The notes under the pieces are model-generated. The model had not been told where the DNA came from. It made no database searches and was given only the letters and a program-made list of their open reading frames with translations. DNA of 15,780 nt, taken from contig JACDAP010000418.1 in assembly GCA_013695395.1 (NCBI GenBank), positions 1 to 15,780 on the forward strand, written 5' to 3'. The stretch is from Solirubrobacterales bacterium (lineage in GTDB: Bacteria; Actinomycetota; Thermoleophilia; Solirubrobacterales; Solirubrobacteraceae). Of this stretch, positions 1 through 8,677 are shown piece after piece. The stretch's first letter is position 1. Every line of letters starts with the position of its first letter. The position numbers and the translations under genes were made by a program.

Positions 1-338
1 TCCCGGATGCGGATATGGCTCATCCTGGAAGCACGCCGACTGAGAACGGGGCCGTCGTCGCGCCGAGCGCGGCGGTCGCCGGGCCTGCCTTCGCCGACTG
101 GCTCACCCGCTGGCGCGCGCTCGCCCCGGACCCGGAGGCCATGGATCACGTCAACCCGCTCTACATCCCGCGGAACCACCTCGTCGAGGAGGCTCTCACC
201 CAGGCGACGCTCGGCAACCTCTCGCCCTTCCACGAGCTGCACGCGGTCCTCGAGCGCCCGTTCACCCCGCAGCCCGGTCGCGAGGCCTACGCGGCCCCGG
301 GCTCGCGAGAGCCCTACGTGACCTTCTGCGGAACCTGA
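1..338 (+). CDS. selO: Protein adenylyltransferase SelO (YdiU family), C-terminal part
   Basis: The reading frame is open from the window edge (first full codon at base 3) to TGA at 336-338, so only the last ~112 residues are present; the methionine at 15 is internal. Recognition rests on the SelO C-terminal signature: a WLTRWR segment, then the [19 protein letters not shown] stretch (families show VNPxYILRNxLxxxAI here), a short helix, ERPFxxQP and a final aromatic/Tyr-Ala segment. SelO proteins are pseudokinases that transfer AMP from ATP to Ser/Thr/Tyr residues of target proteins and are linked to redox stress. The catalytic core lies upstream, outside the window. The protein ends in Phe-Cys-Gly-Thr, placing a cysteine at the antepenultimate position, where animal SelO carries selenocysteine and E. 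coli YdiU a cysteine. It is convergent with the glutamine synthetase gene and separated from it by two hairpins. Confidence 0.9.
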   Translation, partial: PDADMAHPGSTPTENGAVVAPSAAVAGPAFADWLTRWRALAPDPEAMDHVNPLYIPRNHLVEEALTQATLGNLSPFHELHAVLERPFTPQPGREAYAAPGSREPYVTFCGT

Positions 339-347
339 ACCGGCCAG

Positions 348-390
348 CCGTGCTGTGAAGCTCCCGCATGGCGGGATTTCCACAGCACGG
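348..390 (+). terminator. Stem-loop after selO, candidate terminator
   Basis: CCGTGCTGTG (348-357) is perfectly complementary to CACAGCACGG (381-390). The loop holds a second small hairpin, CCCGC-ATG-GCGGG (363-375). It begins 9 bases after the selO stop. No clear U-run follows, so a Rho-independent role is inferred from position and stem strength. The symmetry means it could act on either strand. Confidence 0.6.
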
Positions 391-401
391 ATGACGCCGG
401 A

Positions 402-439
402 ACGACCGAGACCCCCGCCGGAGCGAGGGTCTCGGTCGT
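402..439 (-). terminator. 13-bp perfect stem-loop after the glutamine synthetase gene
   Basis: ACGACCGAGACCC (402-414) pairs without mismatch with GGGTCTCGGTCGT (427-439) around a 12-base loop. It lies 18 bases beyond the stop codon of the minus-strand glutamine synthetase gene, the usual place for a terminator. With the 348-390 hairpin it would insulate the two convergent genes. No long U-tract is visible, as is common in high-GC actinobacteria. Confidence 0.65.
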
Positions 440-457
440 GCCCGGACTGCGGACGCG

Positions 458-2707
<2,250 letters not shown>

Positions 2708-2918
2708 GTAGGCCTCCTCCGGACCTTATCCAGGCGTACAAAGAGCCCTCAGCCGGCTTAGCCGCACGGTCGGAGCGTGACTTCGCTGCGATCGGACCGA
2801 CAGAACGGGGGCGGTCGACCGGATGGCGAACGGGTTTAACCGATCTTTCGACACCCGGCTAAAGAGCGTCCGGCCGCTGGGCTCCAATGTGCGACGGGTC
2901 ATCGACCGAAGGAGACCC
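2708..2918. promoter_or_regulatory. Divergent control region between glnN and amtB
   Basis: These 211 bases must hold promoters for both glnN (leftward) and amtB (rightward) unless transcription enters from elsewhere. The centre contains the most AT-rich patch nearby (about 2834-2865), with TTTAAC (2835-2840) and TAAAGA (2860-2865) 19 bases apart, a weak possible -35/-10 pair for amtB. GGTTTAACC (2833-2841) is a near-palindrome and could be part of an operator. I could not place a convincing GlnR or NtrC site. SD sequences lie at 2713-2720 (glnN) and about 2909-2914 (amtB). Confidence 0.4.
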
Positions 2919-4382
2919 ATGCAACGTTCGTCCCTGTCCAAGGCAGCGCTTCTCGCCCTGGTCGCCACCCTGATCTTGCCCTCGTTGGCGTTCGCTCAGG
3001 AAGATGCGCTCAACGTCAACGAGGCGCTTCCCCAGGCCATCTCCGATCTCGACAACGTCTGGATCATCGTCGCCACCGTCCTGGTGTTCTTCATGCAGGC
3101 CGGCTTCGCCCTCCTGGAGATCGGCTTCTCGCGTGGCAAGAACGTCGGCGCGGGCATCGCCAAGATCCTCATCAACTTCTCCGTCGCCTCCATCGTGTGG
3201 TGGGCGGTCGGCTTCGGCATCGCCTTCGGCGGTTCTGCGGTGATCGCCGGCGACACCGGCTTCTTCTTCCAGATCGGCCGCGATGTCGCGGGCGAACCGG
3301 CTGATACGGCCACCGCGGCGTTCTTCATCTTCCAGTTCATGTTCGCCGCGGTCTCGCTGGCGATCGTGTGGGGTACCACGCTGGAGCGCATCAAGTTCAT
3401 CGCGTACCCGATCTTCGCGGTCGTGTTCGCCGGACTCATCTACCCGCTCATCGCACACTGGGGCTTCGGCGGCGGGCTCTTCGCGGCCGACAACTTCCCC
3501 GGCAACGGCGTGCAGGACTTCGCCGGCTCCTCGGTCGTCCACCTCACCGGCGCGACGGCTGCGTTCGCCGCGCTGCTGCTGCTCGGCAGCCGCAAGGGCA
3601 AGTACGGTCCGGACGGCAAGCCGCGGGCGATTCCCGGCCACAACATGCCGCTGTTCGGCCTGGGTGTCCTCATCCTGTGGCTCGGCTGGTTCGGCTTCAA
3701 CGGCGGCTCGACGCTCGCCGCCGGCGGGAGTCAGTTCACCGAGGTCATCGGCGTGACGAACCTCGGCGCGGCGGCGGGTGTCATCACGGCCTGCATCACG
3801 ATCTCGCTGCTCACCGGCAAGCTGGACGTCGGCATGGCGGGCAACGGCGCGATCGCCGGCCTCGTCGCCATCACGGCGCCCTCGGGCTACGTCGAGTTCT
3901 GGGCCGCGCCGATCATCGGCGGCATCGCCGGCATCATCGTCGTCTTCGGCGTGCTGGGCATCGACAAGTACCTGGACGACCCGGTCGGCGCGCTCTCCGC
4001 GCACGGCCTGGCCGGCATCTGGGGCACCATCGCCTGCGGCCTGTTCACCTCGCCCCGGCTCGCGGAGTCGGTCGGCGTCGGGAACGAGGGGCTGTTCTAC
4101 GGCGGCGGGCTCACGCAGCTCGGCGCGCAGGTCTCGGCGGTGATCGTCACCTTCGTGGTGGTGTTCACCCTCTCCTACATCACGTTCCTGCTGATCAAGG
4201 TGACCGTCGGTCTTCGCGTCGACGAGGACGTGGAGGATGCCGGACTCGACATCGTCGAGCACGGCATGTACGGCTACCCGGAGCAGTTCATTCCGGCCCC
4301 GGAGCTCGTCGGATACGGTGCCACTCCCTCGGTGCCGGCGACGATGTCGGCGCCGCTCGCCAGCACCAAGGAGGTCGTCTAG
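2919..4382 (+). CDS. amtB: Ammonium channel AmtB (Amt/Rh family) with signal peptide
   Basis: Integral membrane channel for ammonium uptake. The ATG at 2919 is chosen over an in-frame ATG at 2823 because GAAGGAGA sits 4 bases upstream and the resulting N-terminus (MQRSSLSKAA, a hydrophobic stretch, then AFAQ) is a typical signal peptide, as in E. coli AmtB. The 487-residue product has about eleven hydrophobic segments after cleavage. Family hallmarks: Asp200 and His208 in DFAGSSVVHLTGA, the second pore histidine His362 in SAHGLAGIWGT, WFGFNGGS (257-264), and phenylalanines around 135-142 for the outer Phe gate. The C-terminal cytoplasmic tail (GLRVDEDVEDAGLDIVEHGM) is the conserved segment that contacts GlnK, followed by a ~35-residue Pro/Ala-rich end. 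Its last codons contain the Shine-Dalgarno of glnK, two bases downstream, so amtB and glnK are one operon. Confidence 0.95.
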   Translation: MQRSSLSKAALLALVATLILPSLAFAQEDALNVNEALPQAISDLDNVWIIVATVLVFFMQAGFALLEIGFSRGKNVGAGIAKILINFSVASIVWWAVGFGIAFGGSAVIAGDTGFFFQIGRDVAGEPADTATAAFFIFQFMFAAVSLAIVWGTTLERIKFIAYPIFAVVFAGLIYPLIAHWGFGGGLFAADNFPGNGVQDFAGSSVVHLTGATAAFAALLLLGSRKGKYGPDGKPRAIPGHNMPLFGLGVLILWLGWFGFNGGSTLAAGGSQFTEVIGVTNLGAAAGVITACITISLLTGKLDVGMAGNGAIAGLVAITAPSGYVEFWAAPIIGGIAGIIVVFGVLGIDKYLDDPVGALSAHGLAGIWGTIACGLFTSPRLAESVGVGNEGLFYGGGLTQLGAQVSAVIVTFVVVFTLSYITFLLIKVTVGLRVDEDVEDAGLDIVEHGMYGYPEQFIPAPELVGYGATPSVPATMSAPLASTKEVV

Positions 4383-4384
4383 TC

Positions 4385-4744
4385 ATGAAGAAGATCGAAG
4401 CGTTCATCAGGCACGAGGCCTTCGAGCCCATCCGCATGGAGCTGCTCCAGCAGGGCTTCCCCTCGCTGACCATCAGTGAGGTCAAGGGCTCGGGCCGGCA
4501 GAAGGGCATCACCGAGCGGTACCGCGGCGCGGAGCTGACCAACTACCTCCGCCCCAAGGTCAAGCTCGAGTGCGTCGTCGCCGACGGCGACGTCCAGGGG
4601 ATCGTGGACACGATCCTCAAGCACGGACGCACGGGGGCGGTGGGTGACGGCAAGGTGTTCGTCCTCCCCGTCGACGACGCGTACCGCGTACGGACCGGGG
4701 AGGCCGGCGAGGAGATCCTCCAGGCTCACCCCGAGCCCACCTGA
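4385..4744 (+). CDS. glnK: Nitrogen regulatory PII protein GlnK lacking T-loop Tyr51
   Basis: A 119-residue PII protein. PII trimers bind ATP/ADP and 2-oxoglutarate and block AmtB by inserting their T-loops. Numbering matches E. coli GlnB without gaps: VKGSGRQKG (33-41), Tyr46 in YRGAE, Thr83, GDGK (87-90), Arg101 and Arg103 in YRVRTGE. The effector-binding residues Gln39, Lys58 and Lys90 are present. Position 51, the tyrosine uridylylated in proteobacteria and adenylylated in actinobacteria, is leucine (RGAEL); a tyrosine occurs at 54 instead. Covalent control at the usual site is therefore ruled out by sequence. A perfect Shine-Dalgarno AAGGAGGT (4368-4375) lies 9 bases before the ATG, inside the end of amtB. 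Co-transcription with amtB is the standard glnK arrangement. The C-terminus extends a few residues past GlnB. Confidence 0.96.
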   Translation: MKKIEAFIRHEAFEPIRMELLQQGFPSLTISEVKGSGRQKGITERYRGAELTNYLRPKVKLECVVADGDVQGIVDTILKHGRTGAVGDGKVFVLPVDDAYRVRTGEAGEEILQAHPEPT

Positions 4745-4769
4745 CCCAACAGCACCGCACGATCGGATC

Positions 4770-4802
4770 GGCCGGGGGGCGCCTGCGCGCGCCCCTCGGG
4801 CC
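4770..4802 (+). terminator. GC-rich stem-loop between glnK and the PucR-type gene
   Basis: GGGGCGC (4776-4782) pairs with GCGCCCC (4789-4795), extended by GGCC (4770-4773) with GGCC (4799-4802). It lies 25 bases after the glnK stop and 20 bases before the Shine-Dalgarno of the next gene. There is no U-run, so it may be a partial terminator or attenuator, or stabilise the amtB-glnK message, rather than a full stop. Confidence 0.4.
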
Positions 4803-4838
4803 GGACCCCACCCCCTTGATAGAAGGAAAGGACCGCGG

Positions 4839-6077
4839 ATGCCCAGCGTCCCCGTGCCCGACGGCAACGTCGACGAGAGCGCGCCCGGGCTCGTCGAGCG
4901 TCTCCGGGCGATCCACCTACGGATGGTTGACGCCGTCCTCGGCGGCGACGGCCTCGAACACGTCGCCCGGATGGCCGCCGAGGCGGCCGGCGCCCCCGTC
5001 GTCATCGTCATCCCGCGCCTCGGCGCAGCCGCGATGGCGGGCGGCCCGGCGCCGCTGCCGCCCGAGGCGACGCTCGAGGACGTCCGAGGCTACGTGGCCG
5101 ACCGCGTCGCCGACCAGCCGTCCAAGGTGCCCTCCGAGCTCGTGCTCGAGGTACCGATCTCCTCCGGTGACGAGGTCGTGGGGATCGTCGTCATGCTCCG
5201 CGGGAGCGGGGACGAGCCGCCGGTGGCCGATGCGTCGGAGTACCTCCACCTGGCGGCCGTCGCCTCGATGACCGAGCTCGCGATCGAGGAGGCCAAGGAG
5301 GAGGTCGAGCAGAACCTGCGCGGCTCGTTCCTCGAGGACCTCCGCTCCCGCCCCGACCTCGAGCCGCGAGAGGTCGTCCGCCGCGCGGGTCGCCTCGGCT
5401 GCGACCTGTCTCGCGGCGCGGTCGTGCTCTGCGCCGAGCTCAAGACCGACCGGCCGCGCCACGTCGTCGCGCTCATCGGCGGTGAGTACAGCGGCGCCCT
5501 CGCCCAGCACATGGAGGACCGCATCTACGCGATCCTGCCCGCCGCGGGAGGCGACGCGGCGCCGGAGGAGACCCTCTCGCGGGCCCGGCGGCTGGCCGAG
5601 CGCCTGCGCCAGCACGGCACCGTCGGCCTCTCGAGCTTCTACGCCGACCCGGGAGAGTTCGGCCGGGCGATGCAGGAGGCCGAGCTCGTCCTCGACGTCC
5701 TGCGCCAGTCCGGCGGGGGCGGGGGGGACACGCACCTCAAGGACATCGGAACCGGCACCTACCGGCTGCTCTTCCGCGTCCTGGCCTCGCACCCGGAGGA
5801 GGTCCGGTCCTTCTACGAGGACACCGTCGCGCCGATCGTGCGCTACGACGACCAGTACCGGACCGACCTGGTCGGGACCCTCGAGTCCTACCTCGAGCAG
5901 AACTGCAACATGAACGCGACCGCGGCGGCGATCTACGCCCACCGCCACACCGTGGCCTACCGGCTGGAGCGGGTGAAGGAGCTCACGAACCTCGATCCGA
6001 TGCTCTCGGAGGATCGGGAGCGGCTCGGTCTCGGGCTGAAGGCCTACCGCATCATCGCCCCGCGGCTGCCGAAGTAG
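4839..6077 (+). CDS. PucR/CdaR-type transcriptional regulator
   Basis: The 412-residue product ends in the PucR-type helix-turn-helix: LVGTLESYLEQNCNMNATA (345-363) followed by AIYAHRHTVAYRLERV and a family-typical LGLGLKAYRI segment. Residues ~15-145 resemble a GAF-like sensor (alternating beta strands and Gly/Ala loops), a charged helix EEAKEEVEQNLRGSFLEDL (~147-165) acts as a linker, and ~165-330 fit the GGDEF-like domain found in CdaR/PucR regulators. Such proteins control catabolic genes for purines, sugar acids, amino acids or other small molecules. The ATG at 4839 is supported by AAGGAAAGG (4823-4831); the frame is open further upstream across glnK, but that stretch is shadow. Its place directly after amtB-glnK suggests a nitrogen-related target, which is inference. 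A run of seven G (5721-5727) codes for part of a Gly-rich loop. Ligand and DNA site are unknown. Confidence 0.85.
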   Translation: MPSVPVPDGNVDESAPGLVERLRAIHLRMVDAVLGGDGLEHVARMAAEAAGAPVVIVIPRLGAAAMAGGPAPLPPEATLEDVRGYVADRVADQPSKVPSELVLEVPISSGDEVVGIVVMLRGSGDEPPVADASEYLHLAAVASMTELAIEEAKEEVEQNLRGSFLEDLRSRPDLEPREVVRRAGRLGCDLSRGAVVLCAELKTDRPRHVVALIGGEYSGALAQHMEDRIYAILPAAGGDAAPEETLSRARRLAERLRQHGTVGLSSFYADPGEFGRAMQEAELVLDVLRQSGGGGGDTHLKDIGTGTYRLLFRVLASHPEEVRSFYEDTVAPIVRYDDQYRTDLVGTLESYLEQNCNMNATAAAIYAHRHTVAYRLERVKELTNLDPMLSEDRERLGLGLKAYRIIAPRLPK

Positions 6078-6087
6078 CCTCCCTCAC

Positions 6088-6300
6088 ATGACGCGTGAGG
6101 AGGCCGAGGCGGCGGCGGTGCAGCGGCGGGAGGCCGAGCCCGGCGCGACGTGGACCGTCGTCGAGCGCGACGGTGCCTGGCGGGTGGTCCGCATCGGGTT
6201 GTCGCCCGGCCGCCCGTCGGGGACCGCGACCAAGCCGCCGCCCGAGGGGCCCCGAGACAACCCCGACACCCGGACACACGACCCCAACTGGGGCTTCTGA
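6088..6300 (+). CDS. Small hypothetical protein, 70 residues
   Basis: The ORF starts 10 bases after the PucR-type stop and ends just before a hairpin. The product is hydrophilic: an Ala/Glu/Arg-rich helix (TREEAEAAAVQRREAEPG), a compact beta-like segment (TWTVVERDGAWRVVRIGL), then a Pro/Gly/Asp-rich tail ending in PNWGF. Short actinobacterial proteins with an N-terminal EEA helix and a 'W..V..DG.W.VVR' strand pair are familiar as conserved hypotheticals, but I cannot name a function. There is no good Shine-Dalgarno, so it would depend on coupling to the upstream gene. Codon third positions are GC-rich as in neighbours. No membrane segment or cysteine is present. Confidence 0.6.
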   Translation: MTREEAEAAAVQRREAEPGATWTVVERDGAWRVVRIGLSPGRPSGTATKPPPEGPRDNPDTRTHDPNWGF

Positions 6301-6325
6301 GCGCGTCCCGCTCCCGCGGGCGCGC
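6301..6325. terminator. Stem-loop between convergent small ORF and lipoprotein gene
   Basis: GCGCG-T-CCCGC (6301-6311) pairs with GCGGG-CGCGC (6316-6325) around a TCCC loop: ten base pairs with one bulged T. It begins at the base after the small ORF's TGA and overlaps the stop codon of the minus-strand lipoprotein gene by one base. Position and symmetry suit a shared bidirectional terminator, although there is no clear U-tract. Confidence 0.5.
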
Positions 6326-6903
6326 TACTTCTCTTCGAGCCGCTGGACCTCGCCGGTGGCGGGATCGACCCGCGACTGCTCAGGCGTCTTGCTGATCTGT
6401 ACCGGGAAGGTGCCGGTGACCGGTCCGCCGCCGGCCTCCACCGCCTTGGCCTTCCCGTCCAGGCCCGCGGCCACGGTGTACTTGATCGTGTAGCGGCCCG
6501 GCTCGATGGGGGTCACGTCCCACTCGAACGACTTGGTCTCCCCGGCCTTGAGCGCGTTGAGTGCCCAGGTGTTCGTGAAGGCGGTGTCGCCGCCCACCGG
6601 ACCCTCGTCCACCACCCAGACCGGCCGCTCGGGGTCGGCCAGTCCCGGCTGCTCGGAGCGGCGCGTGAACGAGTCGACCGTGACCGCGACGTTCGGGATC
6701 GTCTGCTCCCCGGTGTTCTTCACGTCGATCTTCATCTTCGACGGGGCGGCGATCTGCTGCTTGGCCGGGAAAGAGGCCGTGGTGATGTCGACGGTGAACG
6801 TGCCCGCGGGCTCGTTGGCGTCCTGACGCTCCTCGCTTCCGCACCCGGCCACGGCCAGCGCGGCGGCGGTCAGGCTGATGGTCATTGCGCGACAGGCCGT
6901 CAT
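6325..6903 (-). CDS. Putative secreted lipoprotein of unknown function
   Basis: The 192-residue product starts MTACRAM, continues with a hydrophobic Ala/Leu stretch and the lipobox VAGC (Val18-Cys21), followed by GSEERQD. It should therefore be lipidated at Cys21 and anchored outside the cytoplasmic membrane. The mature part is predicted mostly beta: FTVDITTASFP, KIDVKNTGEQTIPNVAVTVD, and LKAGETKSFEWDV followed by GRYTIKYTV resemble CARDB/DUF11-like beta-sandwich domains that describe 'conserved gain of tail' strands. No catalytic motif is seen. The ATG at 6903 is preferred over the further upstream ATG (7020), which would put 39 non-signal-like residues in front; an internal ATG at 6885 is also possible, and neither has a strong Shine-Dalgarno. 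It is divergent from the mce operon, so a role in envelope lipid handling is possible but only inferred from position. Confidence 0.75.
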   Translation of the reverse strand: MTACRAMTISLTAAALAVAGCGSEERQDANEPAGTFTVDITTASFPAKQQIAAPSKMKIDVKNTGEQTIPNVAVTVDSFTRRSEQPGLADPERPVWVVDEGPVGGDTAFTNTWALNALKAGETKSFEWDVTPIEPGRYTIKYTVAAGLDGKAKAVEAGGGPVTGTFPVQISKTPEQSRVDPATGEVQRLEEK

Positions 6904-6995
6904 CTGAGCGGCGAACCTACCATGCGCCGGAGTGTCGGGCGCGGGGTGCGCCCGGACGTCCTGCTCCTCGGGTAGGGTTGCGCCGCGGTTGCCGG

Positions 6996-7025
6996 TTGGC
7001 AGCCGTGTGACGAGTGGCATACAGT
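6996..7025 (+). promoter_or_regulatory. Candidate sigma70-type promoter of the mce operon
   Basis: TTGGCA (6996-7001) and TACAGT (7020-7025) are 18 bases apart, five and four matches to the -35 and -10 consensus. They lie about 55 bases before the GTG of the first permease, in the 176-base divergent gap with the lipoprotein gene. Transcription would start near 7032, giving a leader of roughly 48 bases with a purine-rich Shine-Dalgarno at 7065-7074. Not experimentally supported; such matches can arise by chance. Confidence 0.4.
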
Positions 7026-7079
7026 GAGAAGCGGCGTCGTGTCCTGCGATGCCGGTCGGTTATTGGAGAGAGGGCTGCT

Positions 7080-7886
7080 GTGATCCGCACCGGAGCTGAC
7101 AAGGCGTTTCTTCCGACGAAGAATCTGCTTGAGGAAGTCGGCGACATGATGATCCTGACGGGGAAGACGATGATGTCTGCCCTGCGTCCTCCGTACCCGT
7201 ACGGCGGTGAGTTCGTCTCCCAGTTCCTGTTCGCGCTGCGGCTCTGCTGGTTCCCGCTGCTCGTCTCGACCGTGGCCTTCGGCTACGGCGCACCCGGGCT
7301 CCAGGCCGCCAACTTCCTCGTGCTCTTCGGCGCGCTGGACCGGCTCGGTGGCTTCTTCGTGCTCGCCTCGATCCGCGAGTTCGCCCCGTTCGTGACGGCG
7401 ATCGTCCTGGCCGGCGTGGCGGGCACGGCGATCACCGCCGACCTCGGCGCCCGCAAGATCCGCGAGGAGCTCGACGCCCTCCAGGTGCTCGGCGTCGACC
7501 CGATCAAGAACCTCGTCGTCCCGCGCTTCCTGGCCCTGATGCTCGTCACGGGCCTCTTCAACGTCTACGCGCTGCTCTTCGGCGTCTTCGGCGGCGTGCT
7601 CGCGACGCTCGTCAACGGCGCCCCGCTCGGGCCGTTCTGGGCGACCTTCTTCACGAACGCCTCGGTCACCGACCTGTGGGGTTCCGCGCTCAAGACGACA
7701 CTCTTCGGCGCGATCATCGCCATCGTCTGCTGTTACAAGGGGATGACCACCTCCGGCGGGGCCGAGGGGGTGGGCAGGGCCGTCAACCAGGCGGTCGTAA
7801 TCTCCTTCCTCGGGGTCTTCGCGTTCAACTACGTCTTCACCCAGACGCTGTTGGCGACCCACCCCGAGATCTCGGTGATCCGCTGA
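7080..7886 (+). CDS. MlaE/YrbE-family ABC permease, first of two
   Basis: A 268-residue membrane protein of the MlaE/YrbE permease family, the membrane subunit of MCE-type lipid transporters. The GTG at 7080 is chosen because GGAGAGAGGG (7065-7074) lies 5 bases upstream; the frame is open to an ATG at 7014 but without a ribosome site. About five hydrophobic segments follow an amphipathic N-terminal helix. The coupling-helix signature EELDALQVLGVDP (129-141) is the hallmark of the family and contacts the ATPase. It overlaps the next permease by one base (TGATG at 7884-7888), so the two are translationally coupled. The order permease-permease matches yrbEA-yrbEB of mycobacterial mce operons. 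The substrate (phospholipid, sterol, fatty acid or other lipid) cannot be told from sequence. Confidence 0.93.
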   Translation: MIRTGADKAFLPTKNLLEEVGDMMILTGKTMMSALRPPYPYGGEFVSQFLFALRLCWFPLLVSTVAFGYGAPGLQAANFLVLFGALDRLGGFFVLASIREFAPFVTAIVLAGVAGTAITADLGARKIREELDALQVLGVDPIKNLVVPRFLALMLVTGLFNVYALLFGVFGGVLATLVNGAPLGPFWATFFTNASVTDLWGSALKTTLFGAIIAIVCCYKGMTTSGGAEGVGRAVNQAVVISFLGVFAFNYVFTQTLLATHPEISVIR

Positions 7887-8674
7887 TGTTCTCGCTGCCC
7901 AAGGACGTTCTCACCACCTTCGGTGAGATCGCGAAGTTCTGCGGTCGGATCCTGGTGCAGGTCTACACCCTGCGCGTCTTCAAGTTCTTCGGGGAGGGGC
8001 TGCGCCAGTGCGGCATCCTGATCCTCTCCTCGACCCTCGTCATCTGGGGCCTCGTCTTCATCATCGGCCTGCAGTGCGGGATCGAGGGCGCCTACTTCAC
8101 GAGATCGGTCGGCGCCCCCGCCTACGCGGGCAACTTCGCCGCCTGGTGCGACCTGCGTGAGCTCGTGCCCTACGCCTTCGGCTACATGATGGCCGCCAAG
8201 GTCGGCACCGGGATCGTCGCCGAGCTCGGTTCGATGCGGATCTCGGACGAGATCGACGCCCTCGAGGTGATGGGCGTCGACTCGATGCTCTTCCTCTGCG
8301 CGACCCGTCTGCTCGCCGCGTGGCTGGTGCTTCCCTTCATGTACATGGGGGCGGTCGGCGCGGGCTTCTTCGCCAGCTACCTCGCGGTCGTCCAGCAGAT
8401 CGGCGAGGTCTCCTCGGGCGGGTACTTCCTCATCTTCTGGATGTTCCAGAACCCACCGGACCTGCTCTACAGCATCATCAAGGGCATGTTCATGGCCACG
8501 GTCATCGTGCTCGTGGGCTGTTACTACGGCTACAACGCCGGCGGAGGACCGGTCGGGGTGGGAACCGCGACCGCGAAGTCGATGGTCTTGAACATCGTGC
8601 TCGTGCACCTCATCGGGATGCTTGGCACCCAGCTGTTCTGGGGCGCCAACCCGCGAGCACCAATCGGAGGGTGA
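7886..8674 (+). CDS. MlaE/YrbE-family ABC permease, second of two
   Basis: A 262-residue partner of the preceding permease, with the same layout: amphipathic N-terminal helix (residues ~8-40), about five membrane segments, and the coupling signature DEIDALEVMGVDS (121-133). The last position is Ser where the first permease and most family members have Pro. In mycobacteria YrbEA and YrbEB form the heterodimeric channel; the pair here presumably does the same. It starts by a one-base stop/start overlap and ends three bases before the ATPase start, whose Shine-Dalgarno GGAGGGTG (8666-8673) overlaps this gene's end. Four cysteines are present, including two (CGIL and LQCG) flanking the first membrane span, probably not catalytic. 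Confidence 0.93.
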   Translation: MFSLPKDVLTTFGEIAKFCGRILVQVYTLRVFKFFGEGLRQCGILILSSTLVIWGLVFIIGLQCGIEGAYFTRSVGAPAYAGNFAAWCDLRELVPYAFGYMMAAKVGTGIVAELGSMRISDEIDALEVMGVDSMLFLCATRLLAAWLVLPFMYMGAVGAGFFASYLAVVQQIGEVSSGGYFLIFWMFQNPPDLLYSIIKGMFMATVIVLVGCYYGYNAGGGPVGVGTATAKSMVLNIVLVHLIGMLGTQLFWGANPRAPIGG

Positions 8675-8677
8675 GTC

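Noticed and set aside
2708..2918. GlnR or NtrC-type operator in the glnN-amtB gap
   Set aside because: No pair of half-sites with the right spacing could be identified by eye.
2859..4262. Long minus-strand open frame opposite amtB
   Set aside because: The product is a repetitive Asp/Glu/Arg/Gly-rich sequence with no domain, while the plus strand encodes a full Amt channel.
6900..7862. Minus-strand frame opposite the first permease
   Set aside because: Charged low-complexity translation, antisense to a clear YrbE permease; no ribosome site.
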